Assembly: GCA_030525795.1 (NCBI GenBank)
Contig: JAUNEB010000001.1
Coordinates: forward strand, 1 to 64,000
From: Aerococcaceae bacterium
Lineage (GTDB): Bacteria > Bacillota > Bacilli > Lactobacillales > Aerococcaceae
DNA: 64,000 nucleotides
Direction of reading: 5' to 3'
The notes under the pieces are model-generated. The model did not search any database. It was not told where the DNA came from and was given only the letters and a program-made list of their open reading frames with translations. The translations under genes and the position numbers were made by a program. Positions 1 through 10,007 of this stretch are shown one piece after another (position 1 is the first letter of the stretch; each line of letters begins with the position of its first letter).

Positions 1-49
1 CGCATGACTGTTAATCATGATGTCGTAGGTTCGAGCCCTACTTGCGGAG
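1..49 (+). tRNA. tRNA-Asn (GTT), 3' part only
   Basis: The window opens inside a tRNA. The anticodon arm is visible as a CATGA/TCATG stem around the loop CTGTTAA, giving anticodon GTT. It is followed by a T arm (GTAGG, loop TTCGAGC, CCTAC) and the 3' acceptor strand TTGCGGA with discriminator G. This matches the usual Firmicutes tRNA-Asn ending. The D arm and 5' acceptor strand lie before the window. CCA is not encoded. Confidence 0.9.
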
Positions 50-55
50 TTGGTT

Positions 56-88
56 AAAACTATTCCAAATTTGGAGTAGTTTTTTTTA
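56..88 (+). terminator. Rho-independent terminator after tRNA-Asn
   Basis: An 11-bp stem (AAAACTATTCC with GGAGTAGTTTT, one T-G pair) around a short AT loop runs into a T tract seven bases after the tRNA. It should end the tRNA transcript before the surface-protein gene. Confidence 0.8.
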
Positions 89-141
89 TTTATAAAAATG
101 ATTTTTCTTTTTTTAGGTGTATTTAATAATGGAGGTGCACC

Positions 142-1779
142 ATGAAAAAGAAATTATTATTATCCAGTATTAGTTTGCTATTCGTTAATCCGTTACTTTC
201 TGCCGCGCAAAATAGTAGCACACCATATGTGCTGACACAGTCAATTAATAATATCCCTGTGGCTAAAGAAAATTGTGTTATTTTGATACGAGAAGCAAAG
301 CAAAAACAGCATGAACAAGATGACATGATTGAACGATTATCGGAAGAATTGGACACGACCGTCGAAAGTTATAATCAGTTGAATGAAGCTATTTCAAAAA
401 TCGAATCGGGAAATGACGAAAATTCAATGCCATACGCGGTTGCACAATATGAAAAGGTCATTGAAGAAATTTTTCAGCAATTAACATCAGAAAATGCCGA
501 CTTCATTCATCTATCGCAGGAAGAGCAAATTGAACAAATCCAGCAAAATCAAGCCGTACAAGAGTGGCAAACTTACATTAGCGAGTTAGAAATAGTATTG
601 AACGACAAGATTGCACAAAGAGACGCGCTAAAAATTCAACATCAGCAATTGTTGTATGATATCGAAACATTGCAATCTCAAAACGAACCTTCTACCGAGC
701 TGAATCAATGCCTACTTTATCCGTACAGTACGACGCACTTGTTATCCAGTGAAGCAGCCATCAATCCTTCTATGGCACAGCTGAGTGATGTGTTTGTAGA
801 GTTGGATCGCGTTTTGCAGCAAATTGTCCCGTTGGCCTATCGACAGCTCACCTTCGATAAAATTTACAGCGAATTTTCAGAAGAAAAAGGTGCCGATAAC
901 GTCTATCATCGTCTTGAAGGCAAGCAGCATGCTGAATTGGATGAGAACGGAAAGCTTTACTATACTTACGCACATGAATTGAGCGCTAAAGACATTGAAT
1001 TGCTCGGCGATTTGTCTTTGCGATATTATTTTGAAAATGAAAACGGGGACGAACATATTGAACATTATCATGATGTTTTGGCAATGAAAGAAGGCCAATT
1101 TTTATATTTTAGTGCGATTAACGACGAATTGTTTACCGAAATGAAGCAATTATTATGCGATTATTTGAACCAAAACGGACTATTTGATGAAACTACAGTG
1201 GAACAAGTGCGTAGTTTCCATCAACGTTATCAATTGAAATTAGTATATTTTGATGGCGAGCAATGGTATCCTGTTTCTAACAACGAGACAGGTTATTTGG
1301 ATACGATGGCGGCGCAACCACTATTTTTAGCAATGACGGATGAAATCGAAACAGAAGCAGAGCCCGAATCTGAAGTAGCAGAGTCGCATTTGGCAGCGAG
1401 TTCGTTGCTCAATTCCCTCAAAAAAGAAAAAAATAAACAAGATGAATCATCACAGCAATCTTCCAATGAAAAATTATCCCAACTCAAAGACAAATTACAA
1501 CCTAAAGCTGCAGAAAATAGCTCAAAACCATCCCAATCACTTCCCAAGGCATCCCTAGCCAAAAAACCATCCGAAAAATCGTCCGAAAAATCAACTCAAG
1601 CACCAAAACAAAAACAAAAAGAGAATAAAAAAGGCGTATCACTTCCTTCGACAGGGGAACAACGCCTTTGGTGGTGGATTGCAGTCATTATGCTAGGATT
1701 AGGCGTTTTGTTACTTATTGGCAACGGTTATTTGCGTTATAAACAGCGCCAAAAATTGCGTCAAATTCACCTTGATTAA
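142..1779 (+). CDS. LPXTG cell-wall-anchored surface protein with coiled coil, function unknown
   Basis: This 545-residue protein has a signal peptide (residues 1-22, KKK then a hydrophobic core ending near SAAQ), a long Gln/Glu-rich stretch with coiled-coil character (about 40-200), an unrecognised middle region (about 200-420), a Lys/Ser/Pro-rich wall-spanning linker (about 425-505), and a sorting signal LPSTGE followed by a Trp-rich membrane span and the basic tail RYKQRQKLRQ. Sortase A should attach it to peptidoglycan. GGAGGTG lies 4 bases before the ATG. It stands alone between the tRNA terminator and the next promoter. Adhesin or wall-scaffold roles are possible, but no known binding domain is visible. 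Confidence 0.85.
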   Translation: MKKKLLLSSISLLFVNPLLSAAQNSSTPYVLTQSINNIPVAKENCVILIREAKQKQHEQDDMIERLSEELDTTVESYNQLNEAISKIESGNDENSMPYAVAQYEKVIEEIFQQLTSENADFIHLSQEEQIEQIQQNQAVQEWQTYISELEIVLNDKIAQRDALKIQHQQLLYDIETLQSQNEPSTELNQCLLYPYSTTHLLSSEAAINPSMAQLSDVFVELDRVLQQIVPLAYRQLTFDKIYSEFSEEKGADNVYHRLEGKQHAELDENGKLYYTYAHELSAKDIELLGDLSLRYYFENENGDEHIEHYHDVLAMKEGQFLYFSAINDELFTEMKQLLCDYLNQNGLFDETTVEQVRSFHQRYQLKLVYFDGEQWYPVSNNETGYLDTMAAQPLFLAMTDEIETEAEPESEVAESHLAASSLLNSLKKEKNKQDESSQQSSNEKLSQLKDKLQPKAAENSSKPSQSLPKASLAKKPSEKSSEKSTQAPKQKQKENKKGVSLPSTGEQRLWWWIAVIMLGLGVLLLIGNGYLRYKQRQKLRQIHLD

Positions 1780-1788
1780 GCAAAAAAA

Positions 1789-1817
1789 TTGGGTACAGCT
1801 ATTAAATCTTGTATAAT
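1789..1817 (+). promoter_or_regulatory. Promoter of the thioredoxin-like gene
   Basis: TTGGGT at 1789-1794 and a perfect TATAAT at 1812-1817 are 17 bases apart, just after the LPXTG gene. A GGAGG ribosome site and the ATG at 1849 follow. Confidence 0.55.
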
Positions 1818-1848
1818 AAATGTATCATCAATTTTGGAGGAATTTATC

Positions 1849-2205
1849 ATGAGTGAAATCGATACATATTTGAAACAAGCGAGTATTTTTCAGAAAGTGA
1901 CGCCGCAACAAGCGCAAGCAGCGATCGAAGCAAAGACAGGACAAATCGTATATATCGGACGTGAAACTTGCCCTTACTGTCGCCGTTTTGTCGCCAAATT
2001 AAGCAATGTCGCGCAAGAAAATCAGTTAACGGTTTATTATTTGCACAGTCAGCAAGCCGATACCTTAGAAGCAGTGCAAGCATTACGCGATCGTTACGGC
2101 GTTCCGACGGTGCCTGGCTTCATTTATAGTGACGTACAAGGAGTTCATGTGCGCTGCGATAGCTCTATGACAGAAGCCGAAATTTTGGCATTTGTTCAGC
2201 GTTAG
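1849..2205 (+). CDS. Thioredoxin-fold protein, bacteriocin transport accessory (PedC/BrcD-like)
   Basis: The 118-residue protein carries the redox motif ETCPYCRRF (CxxC) after a short N-terminal helix, then a thioredoxin-fold body with a cis-proline region (VPTVPGF). This pattern fits the small bacteriocin-accessory thioredoxins of lactic acid bacteria. No signal peptide is seen, so it is probably cytoplasmic. I chose the ATG at 1849 because TTTTGGAGG sits just before it; the reading frame could be extended upstream to 1789, but that would place the start inside the promoter. No bacteriocin gene is nearby, so its partner is unknown and general disulfide chemistry is equally possible. Confidence 0.75.
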   Translation: MSEIDTYLKQASIFQKVTPQQAQAAIEAKTGQIVYIGRETCPYCRRFVAKLSNVAQENQLTVYYLHSQQADTLEAVQALRDRYGVPTVPGFIYSDVQGVHVRCDSSMTEAEILAFVQR

Positions 2206-2241
2206 TTTTTAGCAAAAGTGGAGAAAAATCTTCAAATATGA

Positions 2242-2247
2242 TAAAAT
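2242..2247 (+). promoter_or_regulatory. Extended -10 promoter of the PhnA-like gene
   Basis: TGATAAAAT (TGn plus TAAAAT) lies 27 bases before the ATG at 2275. No good -35 box is visible. Confidence 0.4.
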
Positions 2248-2274
2248 AAAGTATCTTATTTGAGGAGGTCATTT

Positions 2275-2616
2275 ATGACAACATTACCGAATTGCCCAAA
2301 ATGTGCAAGCGAATATACGTATCAAGATGGAGATTTATTAATCTGCCCCATGTGCGCGCATGAGTGGACGCAAGCTGAAGCAGAGGCGGCGCAAGAAGCC
2401 AGTATCATTCGCGATGCTAACGGCAATCCATTAGCAGATGGCGACACCGTAACGGTCATCAAAGATTTGAAATTAAACGGAAGCACCACCATTAAGCAAG
2501 GAACGAAAGCGAAAGGTATTCGTCTAGTAGCCGATCCGGTGGATGGTCACGATATTCAATGCAAAATTGACGGCATTGGAGCGTTGTATCTCAAATCCAT
2601 TTATGTAAAAAAATAG
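2275..2616 (+). CDS. Zinc-ribbon protein of the PhnA/YjdM family
   Basis: The 113-residue protein starts with a zinc ribbon (CPKCASEY then CPMCAHEW, two CxxC knuckles at about residues 7-30), followed by the SH3-like PhnA domain (DANGNPLADGDTVTVIKDL and a GIGALYLKS end). The family was named after a phosphonate operon but does not degrade phosphonates itself, and its role is unsettled. The ATG at 2275 is preceded by TGAGGAGG; the frame begins 15 bases earlier without a better ribosome site. It is a single-gene unit with its own promoter and a hairpin downstream. Confidence 0.85.
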   Translation: MTTLPNCPKCASEYTYQDGDLLICPMCAHEWTQAEAEAAQEASIIRDANGNPLADGDTVTVIKDLKLNGSTTIKQGTKAKGIRLVADPVDGHDIQCKIDGIGALYLKSIYVKK

Positions 2617-2623
2617 TATAAGT

Positions 2624-2665
2624 AGCCTTTTTAACGTGATATTGCGCTAGAAAGGCTGTTTCTTT
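2624..2665 (+). terminator. Probable weak terminator
   Basis: AGCCTTT at 2624-2630 pairs with AAAGGCT at 2651-2657 over a 20-base loop and is followed by GTTTCTTTT. Confidence 0.5.
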
Positions 2666-2697
2666 TAATTTATAATAGAAACAAAGGAGGGACGCAC

Positions 2698-5600
2698 ATG
2701 GCATTACAATTTGTTTTAGGAGACTTGTCTGTCGATAAAAAGCGTGCCGTTATTGAGCGCTTAGTCGCCATCAAACAAGCCAAACCTCATGCCAAAATTT
2801 ATTACTTAGTTCCCGAACATTTGAAATTTGATATGGAGCAGTTGTTGCTTACGCATCTTGAGCGCCTAACGCAGCAAAAACATGCGGCTATTTTGGATAT
2901 TCAAGTGGTGAGTTTTAGTCGATTAGCGTGGTTTATGGCGTCAGGCACGCTAGAACAGCAATCTAGTTTGTCTAAAGTTGGTTTAACGATGTTAGTACGT
3001 CAATTGTTATTGAAACATCAAGCGCAATTAACGGTTTATCGTGGCCAAATTCAGTTTCAAGGATTCGTTGAAAAATTAGTCACTTTATTCGAAGAATTAT
3101 ACGAAGGAAATATTTTGCCAGAAGATTTGACGTTAGAATCAGTGGCACATTCACCATTAGAAGTTAAGCGACTGGAAGAATTGGCATTGTTGTATCAAGC
3201 TTTCCGTGAAGAAATGGCGACTAAGCAATTCGCAAATTTTCAGACATATGCGCATTTGCAACAACAATTAGAAGCACAACAATCATTTGAGGACCATTAT
3301 TTAGTGATTGACCATCATTATTATTTTAATGCACATCAATTAGGAGCCATTGTGGAATTTGTGCGTTATTTTCAAGAAGTTTGGATTACGTTGCCACTAA
3401 CTTCTGCGCAAGCGCATGACAATCAGTGGAATCCTTTGATTGAAATGCAACGTGCGACTTACCAACAGCTGCGTTTACTTTGCCAAAATGCGCAGTTGCC
3501 AGTTTTAACAGACTGGGAAATTACAATTATGAACTCAGCTTTCGATGCGAGAATTTTGCAAATGGCGCATGCGTATCGGGATGGTTACCAATATGGCGTA
3601 CGAGCGCAAGCCGCATTGAATGCGCCTTATCAGGTGTGGCAGTGCGATACCATTCAAACGGAATTGCGCCACGTTAGCAATCAGATTCATGAATTAGTGA
3701 CGCAAAAAGGTTACCGTTACCGCGATATTTTGATTGTGGCGCGTGATATGGATCGTTACCAATTAGTAGTTGAACCGATTTTTGCACATAATGAGATTCC
3801 GTTATTTTTTGACCACGAAACAAAAATGGCGCAACACCCATTAATGTTGTGGTTGGAAGCATGTTTGCACTTGCCAAAATATCGCTGGCGCTATCAAGAA
3901 GTGATGCGCGTGTTGAAGTCGCCTCTATTCGTGCCGTCTCATAAGACAATTAAAGAGCATGAAGCAGACGTTCATTGGTTTGAAAATATTGTCTTGGCGA
4001 ACGGTTATTTTGGGTATCGTTTGACGAATTTAGCGTTTGAATGGCACATTGAGTCTGTCGAAAAAACGCAGCAGCAAGCCGTTCATACGTTAAGACAGTG
4101 GATGGTTTCAACATTGCAACCGATGTTTGACTTTTGGAAAAAGAAATCTATTTCAGGCGCAAAGGCAGCCCAATGGCTGTATGAACTTATCGAAAAAACA
4201 GGCGTTAAACAGCAATTAGAAGCCATGCGCGACGCGGCAATTGAAGCGGGAAATATTGACGAATCGCGTCGCCACGAACAAATTTGGCAAGTATTTAGCG
4301 CAACTTTAGATGAATTTTATCGATTATACGAAAATGAATTCGTAGACTATGCGCTATTTTGCGAATTAATTTTGGCGGGATTGAGCGAAGGAACGTACCA
4401 TATTATTCCGCCGACACTCGATCAAGTAACGTTTACGAGTATGGAAAGTCCGCAAGCTGCTCCTTACAAAATTTGCTTTATTGTCGGCGCAAACGAACAT
4501 GTTTTGCCTAAAAAACGCGATTTTCAATCGCTATTATCGCGTTATAATCGCGAAGCTTTGCGCGAAACGTTGTTGCCGTATCAATATTTGGTGCAACCGT
4601 CAGAACAAGCGAACAATCAAGAATATTTGTTGACTTATCAATTATTGCTTAATGCGACCGATGGTGTTTATATTTCATTTGCCACGAATTTAGACAATCA
4701 AACGGTGACTTTTTCGCCGTATTTGAAACAAATAACGGATGCTTTTGGAGTTGAGACGAGGGTGTTTACTTCGGAAATGCCATTACAATTTTCAGAAAGT
4801 TTTGGTGGCAAAATGTCGGCGCAACTGTCTCCAGTTTTACAAACAGTACGCCATTATTACGAAGCGCAGCAGCAATTGCCTGAACGTGTCATTCAATTGA
4901 TTCACCTTCTTGGCGAAAAAGCGTGGCATTTAATTCAAAAGGCGTTTCATTTTAACGCGTTGCCGAACAATTTGTCTTCCGAAACGGCACTGCAATTATT
5001 TGGTAAAAATATTAGCGCCTCCGTTTCAAAAATTGAGCAATATTATCAAGATCCATACAGTCATTTTTTGTTGTATGGATTGAAGCTTCAAGAACGCGCG
5101 ACATTTGATGCGAATCCTGCGCGTATGGGTGATTATTACCACGACTTTTTGGAAAAATTCATGACAGAACTAAAAAACCGCCAGTTATCTTTAGCGGAAT
5201 TGGATTGGACGAGCCTTTTTCAAGAAATTCAGCAGCAATTATTAGCCGAGCCTAAATATATGTTGTTCGACAGTCATGCGCGTATGCAGGCGATTAAGCA
5301 TCAATTGGATAGCCGTTTGCAGACGTTTATCCAATTGAGCCAGGCGCAACAACAAATTATTCCGATGCACTCTCATGCAAACGAAGTGTTGTTTGGGGTG
5401 CCGAATGGTTTGCCGGGCTTTGAATATTCGTTGCCTTCTGGAGGAAAGTTGTTGATTCGTGGTAAAATTGACCGCATTGATACGGTAGCTGGACAATTTT
5501 TGCAAGTGATTGATTATAAATCGAGTGCGCGGCAATTCAATTTAGTAGATGCATATTATGGATTGGATTTGCAAATTTTGACGTATTTGAGTGTGGCGAT

Positions 5601-6105
5601 GCAGCATTTTGACAAGGCGCCGATTGGAGCATTTTATCAGACGTTAGCGCCGACGTATCAATCTGGAACGAAAGAGACGTTGCATTCGGCATCATTCGAT
5701 AGCTTGCTAGAAGAAAATCGCCTAAAAGGTATTTTGACGGCGGATGATGAACATTTGCGGGCGATTAGCGAGCAGGCACCAAGTGTTTATCCTGCCAAAT
5801 TCACGAAATCAGGCTACTCCTCATCAACACCATTTTATGATAAAAAAGATTTACAAACTATTTTGAAATATACACACTGGATGTTTCAACAAGCAGCCGA
5901 GCAAATGCAAGCAGGACACATTGCGTTACAACCTTTCAAAACGGAGCGCTACACACCAAGTTTACAAACGCAATATCGCGTCATTACAGGATTTGATGCC
6001 ACCGAGAATTATCAAGTTTACCGCAATAAGACCATCGTCAAAAAAGACGTACTTGACCAAATGAAGACGCAATTAGGAGAAAGGGGGGACGCGCAAGATG
6101 ATTGA
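2698..6105 (+). CDS. addB: ATP-dependent helicase/nuclease subunit B (AddB/RexB, type 2)
   Basis: This 1135-residue protein is the AddB (RexB) partner of the adjacent AddA. The heterodimer unwinds and resects double-strand breaks until Chi to load RecA. The C-terminal RecB-type nuclease is recognisable from GKIDRID and VIDYKSS at about 920-945. The Walker A region near residue 10 is degenerate (LGDLSVDKKR) and no cysteine occurs in the last 500 residues, so the four-cysteine Fe-S cluster of Bacillus-type AddB is absent. Both are expected for the Lactobacillales type. AAAGGAGG precedes the ATG. It overlaps addA by 8 bases, so the two are co-translated. Confidence 0.95.
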   Translation: MALQFVLGDLSVDKKRAVIERLVAIKQAKPHAKIYYLVPEHLKFDMEQLLLTHLERLTQQKHAAILDIQVVSFSRLAWFMASGTLEQQSSLSKVGLTMLVRQLLLKHQAQLTVYRGQIQFQGFVEKLVTLFEELYEGNILPEDLTLESVAHSPLEVKRLEELALLYQAFREEMATKQFANFQTYAHLQQQLEAQQSFEDHYLVIDHHYYFNAHQLGAIVEFVRYFQEVWITLPLTSAQAHDNQWNPLIEMQRATYQQLRLLCQNAQLPVLTDWEITIMNSAFDARILQMAHAYRDGYQYGVRAQAALNAPYQVWQCDTIQTELRHVSNQIHELVTQKGYRYRDILIVARDMDRYQLVVEPIFAHNEIPLFFDHETKMAQHPLMLWLEACLHLPKYRWRYQEVMRVLKSPLFVPSHKTIKEHEADVHWFENIVLANGYFGYRLTNLAFEWHIESVEKTQQQAVHTLRQWMVSTLQPMFDFWKKKSISGAKAAQWLYELIEKTGVKQQLEAMRDAAIEAGNIDESRRHEQIWQVFSATLDEFYRLYENEFVDYALFCELILAGLSEGTYHIIPPTLDQVTFTSMESPQAAPYKICFIVGANEHVLPKKRDFQSLLSRYNREALRETLLPYQYLVQPSEQANNQEYLLTYQLLLNATDGVYISFATNLDNQTVTFSPYLKQITDAFGVETRVFTSEMPLQFSESFGGKMSAQLSPVLQTVRHYYEAQQQLPERVIQLIHLLGEKAWHLIQKAFHFNALPNNLSSETALQLFGKNISASVSKIEQYYQDPYSHFLLYGLKLQERATFDANPARMGDYYHDFLEKFMTELKNRQLSLAELDWTSLFQEIQQQLLAEPKYMLFDSHARMQAIKHQLDSRLQTFIQLSQAQQQIIPMHSHANEVLFGVPNGLPGFEYSLPSGGKLLIRGKIDRIDTVAGQFLQVIDYKSSARQFNLVDAYYGLDLQILTYLSVAMQHFDKAPIGAFYQTLAPTYQSGTKETLHSASFDSLLEENRLKGILTADDEHLRAISEQAPSVYPAKFTKSGYSSSTPFYDKKDLQTILKYTHWMFQQAAEQMQAGHIALQPFKTERYTPSLQTQYRVITGFDATENYQVYRNKTIVKKDVLDQMKTQLGERGDAQDD

Positions 6106-9100
6106 ACCAAAACCAGCCAATGCGACTTATAATGACGAACAATGGCAAGCCATCCACCAAAAAGGCACAAATATTTTAGTAGCGGCTTCTGCTGGCTCGG
6201 GCAAAACAACCGTTTTGATTGAGCGCATTTTGACGCATGTGATGAAAGGATTTGCTCAATTAGACGAGTTGCTTGTATGTACATTTACCGAATCGGCTGC
6301 CAACGAAATGAAACAGCGTATGGAAACGCGCCTCAAAGCAGCACTCAATCAAACGGCTGACCGCGAGCAACAACATTTATTGTTGCAGCAGTTGCGCTTG
6401 TTGCCGACGGCGCACATTCGGACACTTCATAGTTTTTGCTTGCAAGTGATTCAACAATATTTTTACTTAATTGATTTTGATCCGAATTTTCGATTGATGA
6501 CAGATGAAACGCAAAAAGAATTGTTGTATCAAGAAACATGGCATACGCTAATTGAACACATTTACGATGAGAAAACAACCGTTTCTAAAGCGCAATATTT
6601 GACGTTGTTAGAGCAGTCAAATGATCGAGCTTTATATGAACTGATTGTGAATTTACATCATTTTGCAAGTTCGCATCCAGAGCCTGAAATATGGTTGACG
6701 CATGTTGCAGACCAGTCGCGTCAAGTTGAACAATTTGCGCAATCGCCTTTATACAAAAAGATTGTGCAACCTTACTTGCAACAAACATTCCTTTCCGCAG
6801 AAAAAATATTGCAAGACGGATTGCAGTTGCTTCAACAATTATCTAGTGAAACGATTGTGAAATACGAGGCTATTTTGCAAGGAGAACAGCAACAAGTAGC
6901 GTATCTCATTGAAGCGGCTCAACGAGGCGATTTGGCAGCGATATTGAGTATCGGGCAAACAATCGCATTCGAACGTTGGCCTTCAAACTCCCAAAAATCA
7001 GAAGATTATGAAGCCGTGGGCGTACTCAAACAATTGCGCGATGATGCCAAAGCATTGATGGAAGGCTTGAAAGATTGGTTCGTTTACGATTACACGACAA
7101 CACTCGACATTGAAAAACGACTCGTTTCGACCTTAGACGTTGTCGGACAATTAACGCTAGCTTTCAGAGCCGTATTAGCGGACAAAAAAGCTGACTTAAA
7201 AATCATTGACTACAACGATTTGGAGCATTTAACGTTGAATATTTTAGCGCCGTACAATGCTGAAAATGGACGGCGTGAGCCGAGTTTGGCGGCGGAATTT
7301 TTCCAGCAACAATTTAAAGAAGTGTTGGTTGACGAGTACCAAGATATCAACGAAATTCAAGCGACGATTTTGTCGTGGCTCTCGCATGAACAGCGCGCGG
7401 ATTTGGACGGCAATTTGTTCATGGTGGGCGATGTGAAGCAGTCTATTTATGGATTTCGCATGGCTGAACCAAGTTTATTTTTGCAAAAATATTTAGCTTA
7501 TGGCCAACAAAATGGTGGCGAATTGATTATTTTGGACAAAAATTACCGTTCGCGCGACGAAGTGTTGCAATTTACAAACTTTTTGTTTGAGCGATTGATG
7601 GATACTAATTTTGGCGAAATGGCGTATCACGAAGCGGAAAGTTTGAAAACAGGCAATCATAGTTTTAAGCCGAGCGCACCGAATGATGCGTTCAATATTG
7701 AAGTGTTAGTTCACGTCAAAGAGAGCGAGACGGCAGATGAAGCTCTCGAACTATCAGACGACGCAGAAATTGATACGTCCATCGAAGCGCAAAGCTATTT
7801 AATTGCACAAGATATTCAACATAAAATTCAATCTCGATTTAAGATTTATGACAAAGAATTAAAACAAACACGCCCTGTAGAATACCGCGATTTTGTTATT
7901 TTAACCGCGACGCGCCAACCTTTTTTGCCCATTCAACAAGTGTTTGAACAATACGAGTTGCCGATTTTTTCACAAAAAGTAGAAAATTATTTCCAACGGC
8001 AAGAAATTCGTTTAATGGTCGCGTTATTGAAATTGATTGACAATCCGTTGCAAGATATTCCGCTTGTGGCGATTTTACGGTCGTATTTTGTAGGGCTTGA
8101 TGATGAAGCGCTTAGTTTAATTCGAATTGCGTGTCCAACGGGGAATTTTTACACGGCGTGCGAGCATTATATCGCGACGCAAGAGGATGCAATTGCCGAA
8201 CAGTTGCGCACGTTTTGGGAGCAGTTAAATCGTTGGCGTGATTTGTCGCAAAAAATTTCCTTAGTGCAATTGATTTGGACAATTTATCAAGAAACGTACT
8301 TTTTGGATTACGTAGCAGGCTTGTCAAACGGGCAGCAACGTCAAGCGAATTTGCATGCTTTTTATGAGCGTGCAGAACAATTCGAGCAAACGGCTTATCG
8401 TGGTGTCTTTGGATTCGTGCAATACATTGAACAAATGATGCAACACGAACACGACTTAGCCGAACCGATTTTGTTGGCGGACAACCAAAATAGTATTCGA
8501 ATGATGACGGTTCACGCAAGTAAAGGCTTGGAATTTCCAGTGGTTTACTTAATGAACACGAGCAAGACATTCAACATTATGGACACCAACCAAGCGTATA
8601 TTCCGTCGAAACATTACGGGCTCGCAACGGATTATTTGGACACACAACATTTACTCAAATATCCTTCCCTCATCAAAAAAGCTTTGCGTCTCGAAAAAAT
8701 TTTGCAACTCAAAGCCGAAGAAATGCGAAAATTATACGTTGCTTTAACGCGTTGTGAACAAAAACTAATCATTGTAGGCTCCATCACAAAGCAAGAAGAT
8801 TGGAAACAACAACAAGAACGCGTCCTCTTGTTGAGCGATGAACAAACACTCGTGATGAATACGCAAGAACGACAACAAGCGCGTAGCTGGTTTGAATGGA
8901 TTGTTCAAGCCTTAGCTTTTTCAAACAAACATCCACAATCTTGTACATCATTTACGCCGGCGCAAGTCGCGTGTCGATTTGTTACGACAGATGAATTGAT
9001 GTTGTTTAGACAGCAGCGGAAAGCTTCTCATAAGCTAGATAAACATGATTGGCTCGAAAAAATGCGACAAATCGTTGAGCAGTCATCGCAAATACCATTG

Positions 9101-9928
9101 CCTGAAATTCAAGCAATGCAGCGCCTAATGAATGCAACGTATGATTATTCATTAGCTAGCCGCACTTCAAGCTATCAATCGGTTTCGGAGTTGAAACGTT
9201 TATACGAATTACCACACGATCGCCATTTGAGTCATTTTGAGGATCGTAGAAGTGACGAAAAATCAGCACAAACCCACATTCAAAGCATTCGCTATACGCA
9301 AGATACATTTGAAAAACCGCAATTTTTGCGCAAAAAAACGATGGACTATGCTCAAATTGGGACGATTACGCATTTTGTGTTGCAACAATTGGATTTTAGC
9401 GTGCTGAAACCGCCGTATTTGCCAGTGTTGCAAACGCAAGTGGCTGAACTTATTGAGCGGCAGTTATTGACAGCAGAAATGGCGCAAGTTGTCCGTTTAG
9501 AAGCGATTGTGCAATTTTTAGAAAGTGATTTGGGACAATTTGTAATTGAGCATGCGCAACAGCTACGTAGAGAACAAGCCTTTTCTTACTTGCTACCTGC
9601 CAAATGGCTGTTCCAACAACAACTTGAACATGCAGAAGTCACACAGCTAGCTAACGACCAATTATTGATTCATGGGGTAGTAGACAATTTTGTCATTACG
9701 CCAAAAGGGATCGTGCTCATCGACTACAAAACTGATCGCTACAAACCGCAAGGAACGCTGTCTAGACAAGCTCAAATTGAAACAATTGTCGAGAAATATC
9801 GTTTCCAAATGAGTTTGTACGCACAAGCATTGAGCGTAGCCACACAACAACCGATTGCCCGCGCGTGCCTTGTATTATTAGATTTTGGAGAAACAATAGA
9901 AATCCAAGATTTATACACGTTTACATAG
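6098..9928 (+). CDS. addA: ATP-dependent helicase/nuclease subunit A (AddA/RexA)
   Basis: This 1276-residue UvrD/Rep-family helicase-nuclease has Walker A (ASAGSGKTTVLIERI, about 30-45), Walker B DEYQDIN (about 410), motif VGDVKQSIYGFR, a later helicase motif (MMTVHASKGLEFPVVYL, about 810) and a C-terminal nuclease (HGVVDNFVI then DYKTDRY, about 1195-1215) with the Asp and Asp-Tyr-Lys of the RecB nuclease family. It forms the recombination nuclease with AddB. The start overlaps the addB stop in ATGATTGA, with AGGAGAAAGGGGGG just upstream. Length is normal for the family. Confidence 0.97.
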   Translation: MIEPKPANATYNDEQWQAIHQKGTNILVAASAGSGKTTVLIERILTHVMKGFAQLDELLVCTFTESAANEMKQRMETRLKAALNQTADREQQHLLLQQLRLLPTAHIRTLHSFCLQVIQQYFYLIDFDPNFRLMTDETQKELLYQETWHTLIEHIYDEKTTVSKAQYLTLLEQSNDRALYELIVNLHHFASSHPEPEIWLTHVADQSRQVEQFAQSPLYKKIVQPYLQQTFLSAEKILQDGLQLLQQLSSETIVKYEAILQGEQQQVAYLIEAAQRGDLAAILSIGQTIAFERWPSNSQKSEDYEAVGVLKQLRDDAKALMEGLKDWFVYDYTTTLDIEKRLVSTLDVVGQLTLAFRAVLADKKADLKIIDYNDLEHLTLNILAPYNAENGRREPSLAAEFFQQQFKEVLVDEYQDINEIQATILSWLSHEQRADLDGNLFMVGDVKQSIYGFRMAEPSLFLQKYLAYGQQNGGELIILDKNYRSRDEVLQFTNFLFERLMDTNFGEMAYHEAESLKTGNHSFKPSAPNDAFNIEVLVHVKESETADEALELSDDAEIDTSIEAQSYLIAQDIQHKIQSRFKIYDKELKQTRPVEYRDFVILTATRQPFLPIQQVFEQYELPIFSQKVENYFQRQEIRLMVALLKLIDNPLQDIPLVAILRSYFVGLDDEALSLIRIACPTGNFYTACEHYIATQEDAIAEQLRTFWEQLNRWRDLSQKISLVQLIWTIYQETYFLDYVAGLSNGQQRQANLHAFYERAEQFEQTAYRGVFGFVQYIEQMMQHEHDLAEPILLADNQNSIRMMTVHASKGLEFPVVYLMNTSKTFNIMDTNQAYIPSKHYGLATDYLDTQHLLKYPSLIKKALRLEKILQLKAEEMRKLYVALTRCEQKLIIVGSITKQEDWKQQQERVLLLSDEQTLVMNTQERQQARSWFEWIVQALAFSNKHPQSCTSFTPAQVACRFVTTDELMLFRQQRKASHKLDKHDWLEKMRQIVEQSSQIPLPEIQAMQRLMNATYDYSLASRTSSYQSVSELKRLYELPHDRHLSHFEDRRSDEKSAQTHIQSIRYTQDTFEKPQFLRKKTMDYAQIGTITHFVLQQLDFSVLKPPYLPVLQTQVAELIERQLLTAEMAQVVRLEAIVQFLESDLGQFVIEHAQQLRREQAFSYLLPAKWLFQQQLEHAEVTQLANDQLLIHGVVDNFVITPKGIVLIDYKTDRYKPQGTLSRQAQIETIVEKYRFQMSLYAQALSVATQQPIARACLVLLDFGETIEIQDLYTFT

Positions 9929-9967
9929 ACATTTTTCCAAAAAAAGCTATACATATCCGATAAGTTT

Positions 9968-9975
9968 GTTATAAT
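9968..9975 (+). promoter_or_regulatory. Extended -10 promoter of the formate/nitrite-family channel
   Basis: TGTTATAAT at 9967-9975 has a perfect -10 with TGn in front. The -35 region (around 9947) is poor. Confidence 0.55.
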
Positions 9976-10007
9976 AGTAACGATATAGAAAGAAGGAGTG
10001 AAAATCG

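Noticed and set aside
2698..6105. Loss of the Fe-S cluster and Walker A motif in AddB as a defect
   Set aside because: Both are normal for the Lactobacillales (type 2) AddB/RexB proteins.
8112..8570. A 152-codon minus-strand frame inside addA
   Set aside because: It is antisense to a clear helicase coding region and has no recognisable motifs; the same holds for the minus-strand frames at 25246-25812 and 58579-59379.
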